Position numbers and translations under genes: made by a program. A model generated the notes under the pieces. The model saw nothing but the letters and a program-made list of their open reading frames with translations, was not told the origin of the DNA and ran no database searches. A stretch of 64,000 nt of DNA from Pseudomonadales bacterium (GTDB lineage Bacteria; Pseudomonadota; Gammaproteobacteria; Pseudomonadales; Azotimanducaceae): assembly GCA_028281885.1 (NCBI GenBank), contig JANQJA010000008.1, positions 186,001 through 250,000 of the forward strand, in the 5' to 3' direction. Positions within the stretch are counted from its first letter, which is position 1; each line of letters begins with the position of its first letter. This document shows positions 49,265 to 56,373 of the stretch, piece after piece.

Positions 49265-51466
49265 TCAAAGCGGTTCCAGTTTGGCGTAGGCTACCATCAG
49301 CCATTTGCTGCCCTCACCGTCAAAATTCACCTGAACTCTCGCCTGCTTGCCCTCGCCTTCGTAATTCAACACAACACCCTCCCCAAATTTGTTGTGCTGT
49401 ACACGCTGGCCCAGACGCAGGTCCGTGCCATCAACTGCACTGTCATCGAAAGAAGATCGGGCACGCTTTGATTGACTGACCGGCCTCGACACACTGGCCT
49501 TGGGTCTGACTTCCGCCATCAGGTCGGCGGGAATTTCGTTCACGAATCGGGACACCCGGTTATAAGTCTCAGCGCCGTTGATTCGGCGAGACTCTGCATA
49601 GGTCAGGTAAAGCTGCTTCATGGCCCGGGTGATTCCCACGTAGCACAGTCTTCTTTCTTCCTCCAGGCGGCCAGGTTCTTCAATGGACATCATATGAGGA
49701 AACAGCCCTTCTTCCAGACCCGCGAGGAACACCAGCGGAAACTCAAGACCCTTGGCGCTATGCAGGGTCATCATCTGCACACAGTCCTGATGCGGGTCTC
49801 CCTGACCTTCTCCAGCCTCCAGGGCAGCGTGATTCAAAAACTCGTCGAGCAGGGTTTCGGGTTCGGCGTCCGGCAGTGTCGAGTCAAAGGTGTTGGCGTT
49901 TTCGGGATCAAAAGTACGCGCGGCCGTGATCAGTTCTTCCAGATTCTCTATTCTCGCCTGTCCCCTTTCTCCTCGCTCATTCTGGTAGTACTCCCGCAGC
50001 CCGCTTCGATCGATGACCAGTTCACAGAGATCCGGCAGATCCGCATCGACCGTCGCCGCGTCCATTGATTCGATCAACTCGATGAACTGGCCTACCGCGT
50101 TGCGAACGCGTGCGGAAACACCCGAGCCGCTCGTCAGCTGCATGGCTGCCTGCCAGAGAGAGGTGCTCTCGGCTCGCGCCAAACTTCGGATCTGTTCGAC
50201 GGTCTTGTCGCCAATACCTCGTGACGGCGTGTTCACGACTCGCTCGAAGGCGGCATCCGCATCCCGATTGCTGATCAGTCGAAGATAGGCCAGAACATTA
50301 CGTATCTCGGCTCGTTCAAAAAATCGCTGACCGCCATAGATGCGATAGGGCACGCGGGACCGAAGCATGGCTTCCTCAAGGACCCGGGACTGCGCATTGG
50401 AACGATAGAGTACAGCGGTTTCCCGGTACTGGTTCCCCTGTTTTACCCAGTCTTCTATTCTTCCGACAATGTATCGCGCCTCATCAATCTCGTTGAAGGC
50501 CGCATACAGACTGATCGGATCGCCATCACCCGTCGATGTCCAAAGCTCCTTCCCCAACCGGCCCGCATTCCGGTCGATAAGGCCATTCGCTGCTTTCAGA
50601 ATCGAGCCAGTGGAACGATAGTTCTGCTCGAGCCGAATCGTTGTCGCGTTGGGGAAGTCGGTGGTGAAACGCTGGATGTTTTCGATTTTGGCGCCACGCC
50701 AGCCATAGATGGACTGATCATCGTCACCCACCACCATGACATTGTCGTTGTCACCGGCCAGCAGTCGCAGCCAGCCGTACTGGATACTATTGGTATCCTG
50801 AAATTCATCAACAAGCAGGTGTGAAAAACGCTCCTGGTAGTGGCGCAGCAACGTGGGGTTATCCCGCAGCGTTTCGTGGGCACGCAACAGCAGCTCCGCA
50901 AAGTCCACCATCCCGCCCCGTTCGCAGGCTTCTTCGTAGGCCCTATAGATTGTCACGTGGGTCTTCAGGTAGAGATCACCATAATCCTCGATGTGCTCCG
51001 GACGCAGCCCCTCGTCTTTCTGAGCATTGATCCACCAGGTTGCCTGCCGGGCCGGCCACTTCTTCTCATCCAGGTCCAGCGCGACAATCGTACGTTTCAC
51101 CAGACGCTGCTGATCGTCCGCATCAAGAATCTGGAAGTTCTGCGGTAGCCCGGCTTCCTGCCAGTGAGTCCGGAGGAGTCGATGAGCAATGCCATGAAAA
51201 GTACCAACCCACATGCCGCGTAAAGGCATCTCCAGCAAGGCTTCTATTCGAGAGCGCATCTCGGCCGCTGCCTTGTTGGTAAACGTCACCGCCAGGATAC
51301 TGAATGCAGAGACGCCTTCCGTTCGAATCAACCAGGCAATACGGTGAGTTAAGACGCGGGTCTTGCCACTACCCGCACCCGCCAGTACCAGCATGCTGCC
51401 AGGCGGCGCAGCCACCGCCTGGCGCTGCGCATCGTTCAGATCATCAAGCAGGTAGGAGACGTCCAG
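49265..51466 (-). CDS. uvrD: DNA helicase II UvrD, apparently with a CTG start
   Basis: 3'-5' SF1 helicase for nucleotide-excision and mismatch repair. Motifs are Walker A LAGAGSGKTRVL, TFTNKAAAEMRSRI, DEFQDTNSIQY (II), GDDDQSIYGWRGA (III), EQNYRST (IV), TLHSAKGLEFPLVF (V) and ITRAMKQLYLTYA (VI), with a C-terminal Tudor-like tail (GQRVQHNKFGEGVV). The conserved N-terminus DVSYLLDDLNDAQRQAV, including the adenine-sensing Q motif, is encoded only if translation begins at CTG 51466. No ATG, GTG or TTG occurs between the in-frame glmS stop (51470-51472) and GTG 51415. GGAG sits 6 bases before the CTG. Length is then 733 residues. Confidence 0.93.
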   Translation of the reverse strand: MDVSYLLDDLNDAQRQAVAAPPGSMLVLAGAGSGKTRVLTHRIAWLIRTEGVSAFSILAVTFTNKAAAEMRSRIEALLEMPLRGMWVGTFHGIAHRLLRTHWQEAGLPQNFQILDADDQQRLVKRTIVALDLDEKKWPARQATWWINAQKDEGLRPEHIEDYGDLYLKTHVTIYRAYEEACERGGMVDFAELLLRAHETLRDNPTLLRHYQERFSHLLVDEFQDTNSIQYGWLRLLAGDNDNVMVVGDDDQSIYGWRGAKIENIQRFTTDFPNATTIRLEQNYRSTGSILKAANGLIDRNAGRLGKELWTSTGDGDPISLYAAFNEIDEARYIVGRIEDWVKQGNQYRETAVLYRSNAQSRVLEEAMLRSRVPYRIYGGQRFFERAEIRNVLAYLRLISNRDADAAFERVVNTPSRGIGDKTVEQIRSLARAESTSLWQAAMQLTSGSGVSARVRNAVGQFIELIESMDAATVDADLPDLCELVIDRSGLREYYQNERGERGQARIENLEELITAARTFDPENANTFDSTLPDAEPETLLDEFLNHAALEAGEGQGDPHQDCVQMMTLHSAKGLEFPLVFLAGLEEGLFPHMMSIEEPGRLEEERRLCYVGITRAMKQLYLTYAESRRINGAETYNRVSRFVNEIPADLMAEVRPKASVSRPVSQSKRARSSFDDSAVDGTDLRLGQRVQHNKFGEGVVLNYEGEGKQARVQVNFDGEGSKWLMVAYAKLEPL

Positions 51467-51469
51467 AAG

Positions 51470-53299
51470 TTACTCCACCGTCACCGACTTGGCGAGGTTC
51501 CTCGGTTGATCAACGTCAGTCCCTTTCAGTACCGCAACGTAGTAAGCAAGCAGCTGCATGGGAATGGTATAGACCAGCGGCGAAATCAACTCGTCGCATG
51601 CGGGCACTTCAATGACGGTCGTGCCTGGTTCGTCCTTAAACCCGGTCGCGCTCGTAAATACAATGAGCTGGCCACCCCGGGCGCGAACTTCCTGCAGATT
51701 CGATTTCAACTTCTCCAGCAGAACACCGTGCGGCGCGACGGCAACCACGGGCATCTGTTCGTCCACGAGCGCGAGCGGTCCATGTTTCAGTTCACCGGAC
51801 GCATAGCCCTCTGCATGAATATAGGAAATCTCTTTGAGCTTCAGAGCACCTTCCAGCGCAATCGGGTAATGATCGCCACGACCGAGAAACAAGGCATGCT
51901 GTTTATCAACAAAACGCTCGGAAAGACGTTCAATCGTACTATCGAGCGCCAACGCTGCTTCAATCTTGTCAGGCGCTGACTTGAGCGACGCTACCATTCG
52001 CGCTTCATCTTTGTCGCTCAGGCCATTGTATCGCCCAAGTACAATCGTTAGCAGCAGCAGGTCAGCCAACTGGGTTGTAAACGCCTTGGTCGACGCGACA
52101 CAGATCTCGGGGCCCGCCTGTATCATCAGGCTAAGATCAGATTCCCGCACCAACGAACTTCCGGGCACATTGCACAGGCAAAGACTCGCCAGATAGTTTT
52201 CGTGTTTCGCATCTCGCAGTGCTGCCAGCGTATCCGCTGTCTCACCCGACTGGGAGATACTCACAAATAGCGTGCCCTCCGGAACTGCTACCTTGCGATA
52301 GCGAAATTCGCTCGCGATTTCCACGTCCACCGGCAATCCAGCGTATTTCTCGATCCAGTATTTCGCCACCATACTGGTGTAGTAGCTGCTGCCGCAGGCA
52401 ACAATCTGAACAGCCCGGGTACGCTCAAACACGTCTGCGGCACCAACGCCAAATGCATGTTCGAGTACATGGGTCGCACTCAGTCTGCCCTGGAGCGTGG
52501 CCGCGACCGTCTGTGGCTGCTCGTGGATTTCCTTCATCATGAAGTGGCGATAATTACCCTTGTTGGACACGTCGAGCTGGGTTTCCAGGGTGACGGTTCG
52601 CTCGGACACATCATTTTCGCGCCCGCCCTTGAGCCTCACCTCATCGGGTGTGATCTCAACCAGCTCACCTTCATCCAGATAGATGAACCGATCGGTAACT
52701 GGTCTTATTGCGTGGGTATCGGAGGCGACGAAGTTCTCGCCAATGCCAAGGCCAACCACCAGGGGGCTGCCCTTTCGTGCCGCGACAACACGGTCCGGAT
52801 AGTCGGCATGAATACAGGCCACTGCATACGCACCCTCCAACTGCGCGATCGCCGCCGCGAAGCCGGCGAACAGTTCGTCCTTCGCGAGAACCTCCTGGTG
52901 AACCAGGTGGGCAATCACCTCAGTATCGGTCTCGGAGGAAAACACGTAGCCACCCTCCCGCAGGCGCTCCCGCAGGACTTCGTGATTCTCAATGATGCCG
53001 TTATGGACAATGTTCACCACATCGCCAGAGGATTGGGGATGAGCGTTGTTTTCCGTCGGCTTGCCATGGGTCGCCCAGCGGGTGTGGGCAATACCGTAGG
53101 TACCATCGAGTGCAGCTTCCGCGAAGGCGCCGCCGAGTTCGGCTACCTTGCCGACCCGACGAATCCGGGTAGCCGGCTGGCCCGAGTCCGCAAACGCCAT
53201 GCCCGCCGAGTCATAACCCCGGTATTCCAGTCGCTGCAATCCCTCGAGCAAAATTCTGCCGACCTGCCTGCGCGCGGCAGCACCAACAATCCCGCACAT
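51470..53299 (-). CDS. glmS: Glutamine-fructose-6-phosphate aminotransferase
   Basis: First committed step of UDP-GlcNAc synthesis. The 609-residue protein has the N-terminal glutaminase domain with catalytic Cys2 (MCGIVG), LEYRGYDSAGM and HTRWATHG. Two SIS isomerase domains follow (ACGSSYYTSMVAKYWIE, SISQSGETADTLAALR), and it ends PRNLAKSVTVE with the conserved Lys. Its ATG shares one base with the glmU stop. No glmS ribozyme is present, as expected for this group. Confidence 0.97.
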   Translation of the reverse strand: MCGIVGAAARRQVGRILLEGLQRLEYRGYDSAGMAFADSGQPATRIRRVGKVAELGGAFAEAALDGTYGIAHTRWATHGKPTENNAHPQSSGDVVNIVHNGIIENHEVLRERLREGGYVFSSETDTEVIAHLVHQEVLAKDELFAGFAAAIAQLEGAYAVACIHADYPDRVVAARKGSPLVVGLGIGENFVASDTHAIRPVTDRFIYLDEGELVEITPDEVRLKGGRENDVSERTVTLETQLDVSNKGNYRHFMMKEIHEQPQTVAATLQGRLSATHVLEHAFGVGAADVFERTRAVQIVACGSSYYTSMVAKYWIEKYAGLPVDVEIASEFRYRKVAVPEGTLFVSISQSGETADTLAALRDAKHENYLASLCLCNVPGSSLVRESDLSLMIQAGPEICVASTKAFTTQLADLLLLTIVLGRYNGLSDKDEARMVASLKSAPDKIEAALALDSTIERLSERFVDKQHALFLGRGDHYPIALEGALKLKEISYIHAEGYASGELKHGPLALVDEQMPVVAVAPHGVLLEKLKSNLQEVRARGGQLIVFTSATGFKDEPGTTVIEVPACDELISPLVYTIPMQLLAYYVAVLKGTDVDQPRNLAKSVTVE

Positions 53300-54657
53300 T
53301 AATTCTTCTCCGGTCTTTTCCAGTTCGCCACATTAGATTGCCGACCACGGGCAACCGCGAGATGCTGGTCAGGCACCGTATGCGTAATCACTGACCCCGC
53401 CGCAATCGTCGAGCGCTCTCCGATCATCACCGGCGCCACCAGGGCTGTATTGGAACCAACAAACACGCCATCGGCGATCGTCGTTTGATGCTTCTCCACA
53501 CCATCGTAATTGCAGGTGATGGTGCCGGCACCGATATTCACTCCGGCACCAATATTCGCGTCACCCAGGTAACTCAGATGGCTGGCCTTCGTCCGCTCGC
53601 CAATGGTTGCGTTCTTGACCTCAACAAAGTTGCCGATACCCACTTCCCGGGCCAGTTCCGTGCCGGGCCTCAACCGGGCGAAGGGACCCACGACACAATC
53701 CGGGCCCACCAATGCACCGTCGATAACTGTATTGGCGCGAATCTCAGCCCCGTCTTCGATTCGGCAATCCCGAAGGGTGCAATTCGGTCCCACCGAGACA
53801 TTGTTGCCGATTCGGCAATCGCCCTCGAAGACACAGCCGACATCAATTCGACAGCCAGTCCCTGCCACCAGGGTGCCACGCAGGTCAAACCGTCCCGGGT
53901 CCATCATTTGGACACCTGCTTCCATCAATCGTTTTGCCTGGCGAAGTTGAAATTCCCGCTCCAGGGCTGCCAGTTGCGCCAAGGTATTGATTCCCTGTAC
54001 TTCAACCGGATCGTCAGCGAGCACGGCCTGAACACTGGCGGCTTCGGCGACGGCGCACGCCACGATATCGGTCAGCAGGTATTCACCCTGATCATTGTCC
54101 CTGCCGACATCACCCAGCCACCTGGCCAGGCCATTGGCGCTCGCTATCATGACACCGGTATTGATCTCCCGAACCCGCTGCTGCTCGGGCGTCGCATCCC
54201 GTTGTTCGACGATCGCCCGGAACTTCCCCCCGGCATCCCGGATGATTCGGCCATATCCGGCAGGATCGGACAGCTCGACGGTCAACACCGCCAGGTCAGC
54301 ATCCGTTTCAGTGAGGCGAGCCAGGGTCGCGCGGGTCATCAGCGGCGCATCACCAAGCAGAATCAACAAACGAGCATCCGGATTCACATGGGACAAGGCC
54401 TGCATCACCGCATGGCCGGTGCCGAGCTGTTTTGGCTGGTGGACAAAGTTCAGTCCCTGATCTGCGAATCCGGCCTCGACCTGCTCGGCACCATGGCCGA
54501 CAACCACATGGATTCGGTCCGGTGTCAGCAAGGCGGCCGTATCCAGCAGGTGTGCCAGCATCGGCCGCCCGGCGATCGCATGCATCACCTTGGGCGCGGT
54601 CGATTTCATCCGCTTACCCAGGCCAGCCGCCAGAATACAGATTTCGAGTTGAGACAT
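53299..54657 (-). CDS. glmU: Bifunctional UDP-GlcNAc pyrophosphorylase/GlcN-1-P acetyltransferase
   Basis: Last two steps of UDP-GlcNAc synthesis. The 452-residue protein has an N-terminal nucleotidyltransferase domain (LAAGLGKRMKS, HQPKQLGTGHAV, GDAPLM). The left-handed beta-helix acetyltransferase half holds FARLRPGTEL, NFVEVKNATIG, KASHLSYLGDANIG and NYDGVEKHQT. It is coupled to glmS. The atpC gene that usually lies upstream is separated from it here by xthA, a NYN gene and the island. Confidence 0.96.
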   Translation of the reverse strand: MSQLEICILAAGLGKRMKSTAPKVMHAIAGRPMLAHLLDTAALLTPDRIHVVVGHGAEQVEAGFADQGLNFVHQPKQLGTGHAVMQALSHVNPDARLLILLGDAPLMTRATLARLTETDADLAVLTVELSDPAGYGRIIRDAGGKFRAIVEQRDATPEQQRVREINTGVMIASANGLARWLGDVGRDNDQGEYLLTDIVACAVAEAASVQAVLADDPVEVQGINTLAQLAALEREFQLRQAKRLMEAGVQMMDPGRFDLRGTLVAGTGCRIDVGCVFEGDCRIGNNVSVGPNCTLRDCRIEDGAEIRANTVIDGALVGPDCVVGPFARLRPGTELAREVGIGNFVEVKNATIGERTKASHLSYLGDANIGAGVNIGAGTITCNYDGVEKHQTTIADGVFVGSNTALVAPVMIGERSTIAAGSVITHTVPDQHLAVARGRQSNVANWKRPEKN

Positions 54658-54699
54658 GAGGCAATTCTACTGGGGACGCCAGCAATAACCCAGCCGGGG

Positions 54700-55473
54700 T
54701 CAGTCCAGTTCGGCGATGACCGGCGCGTGATCAGACGCGGTCAATCCATCCTGTTTCTTGCGAAAGTCGCGATCTATCCAGACTTCCCTGACCCGGTCCC
54801 GAACTGACGCTGTCCCGAGCAGAAAATCGATCCGCAGGCCATGACCCCGATGAAAAGCACCACCGCGATAATCCCACCAGGAAAATGACGGGTCATCGGG
54901 ATGCTGCTCCCGAAACAGGTCGAACAATCCAAGCCCGGTCAGTACAGTAAATCCGGCGCGCTCTTCGGGAGTATGAAAAACGCGGCCATCCCCCGCACTG
55001 CCACGCCAGCTGTCGATCGGCTGGGGCACAACATTGAAATCACCACACAAGACCGCTGCTTCATCCGCCGACCTTGACGCCTGCCAGTGATTCGCCAGCG
55101 ACGCGAGCCACGTCAGCTTTGCCGGAAAGTCATCATGATCCGTATCCTTGCCGTTCGGCACATAAACGGTCGTGAACGACAGGTCCCCGACCCGCGCCGT
55201 GATCAGCCGCGCACCGAGATCTTCCTCGCCGGGCAGACCCCGGGTTTCTACCGCAATCGGCTGACGACTCAGTATGGCTACCCCGTTCCAGCCTTTTTGC
55301 GCGTGAATTTCGACGTCGAAGCCGAGTGCGCGGAATTCATCGAAGGGAAAATCCTCATCGGCCACCTTGAGTTCCTGAAAACCTACCAGGTCAGGCTGTC
55401 GTGATTCCAGCCAGAGTTTGATGAAGTCGAGCCGCGCCCTGACACCATTGACGTTCCACGTCGCAATTTTCAC
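54700..55473 (-). CDS. xthA: Exodeoxyribonuclease III-type AP endonuclease
   Basis: Cleaves abasic sites and degrades DNA 3' ends. The 257-residue protein has ATWNVNGVRARL, the catalytic Glu in GFQELKVAD, VAILSR, VYVPNGKD, the GDFNVVPQP loop, RIDFLLG and the final SDHAPVIAELD. Intact active-site residues argue against a Crc-like, nuclease-dead paralogue. Confidence 0.94.
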   Translation of the reverse strand: MKIATWNVNGVRARLDFIKLWLESRQPDLVGFQELKVADEDFPFDEFRALGFDVEIHAQKGWNGVAILSRQPIAVETRGLPGEEDLGARLITARVGDLSFTTVYVPNGKDTDHDDFPAKLTWLASLANHWQASRSADEAAVLCGDFNVVPQPIDSWRGSAGDGRVFHTPEERAGFTVLTGLGLFDLFREQHPDDPSFSWWDYRGGAFHRGHGLRIDFLLGTASVRDRVREVWIDRDFRKKQDGLTASDHAPVIAELD

Positions 55474-55548
55474 TCGTTTCGCCTTTCACTCAGGAAACCG
55501 CGCAATTAATCATCTGTTCCTGTTAACGTCAACGTTTTGCCCTGGACG

Positions 55549-56373
55549 ATGAAGATGGCGGACAACGACGACCTGAATCTGGCCGTGTTTTGCGACTTTG
55601 AAAACGTGGCTCTCGGCGTTCGCGATGCCAAGATGCCCCGTTTCGAAATGCAGCTGGTGCTCGAACGTCTGCTGGTGAAGGGCAGCATCGTGTCGAAAAA
55701 GGCCTACTGTGACTGGGAGCGCTACAAAGAGTTCAAGGCGCCCATGCATGACGCCGCGTTTGAGCTCATAGAGATTCCCCACACACGCCAGTCAGGAAAA
55801 AATTCCGCGGACATTCGCATGGTCGTCGATGCGCTGGACCTCTGTTACACCAAATCCCACATAGACGGATTCGTTATTGTCAGTGGCGACAGCGATTTTT
55901 CACCGCTGGTGAGCAAGCTGCGTGAAAATAACAAGCTGGTGATCGGTGTGGGCGTCAAAAGCTCCACCTCCGATCTGCTGATGAGTAACTGCGATGAGTT
56001 CATCTTTTACGACGACCTGGTCCGCGACAGCGAATCGAACCGGCAACGGAAACAGAAGAAACCCGCCAGGAAAACCTCAGCCAAGTCGAAGACTGACACG
56101 AGCCGCAGCGACGAGGAAAAACTGGATGAAGCCATCGCACTCGTGATGGAGACGACCGAAGCCCTGCAGGCCGAGCGCGGCGACCGTGACAAACTGTGGG
56201 GATCCATGATCAAACAGGCGCTGAAGCGCCGGCGACCCGGATTCAACGAGCGATACTACGGCGTCCGCTCCTTCAGTGATCTGCTTGAAGAAGCGGAACA
56301 TCGCGGCCTGGTGAAACTGTCACTGGATGAGCGTTCCGGCGGCTATGTGATCGAGTCCATCACCGACAACTAG
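55549..56373 (+). CDS. NYN-domain (LabA/DUF88-like) putative RNase with C-terminal OST-HTH-type region
   Basis: About 274 residues. The N-terminal NYN/PIN-like domain shows acidic residues placed as in family active sites: FCDFENVALG near the start, SADIRMVVDALDLCY, and IVSGDSDFSPLVSKLRE. The Lys-rich linker (about 170-195) leads to a C-terminal segment with RRPGFNERYYGVRSFSDLLEEAEHRGLV split over residues 236-263, typical of an OST-HTH/LOTUS RNA-binding domain. Composition resembles the core genome, not the island. The start is uncertain (ATG 55549, ATG 55555 or TTG 55537). Its stop interlocks with the island HD gene (CTAG, 56370-56373). Confidence 0.85.
   Translation: MKMADNDDLNLAVFCDFENVALGVRDAKMPRFEMQLVLERLLVKGSIVSKKAYCDWERYKEFKAPMHDAAFELIEIPHTRQSGKNSADIRMVVDALDLCYTKSHIDGFVIVSGDSDFSPLVSKLRENNKLVIGVGVKSSTSDLLMSNCDEFIFYDDLVRDSESNRQRKQKKPARKTSAKSKTDTSRSDEEKLDEAIALVMETTEALQAERGDRDKLWGSMIKQALKRRRPGFNERYYGVRSFSDLLEEAEHRGLVKLSLDERSGGYVIESITDN

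Noticed and set aside
53485-54807. Plus-strand open frame of 440 codons opposite glmU
   Set aside because: The minus strand encodes a textbook GlmU; the antisense translation is low-complexity and matches nothing known.
54700-55473. Crc catabolite repression protein instead of exonuclease III
   Set aside because: Crc-type proteins lack nuclease residues; here the Glu, GDFN and SDHAP catalytic motifs are complete, and the gene is not next to pyrE-rph.
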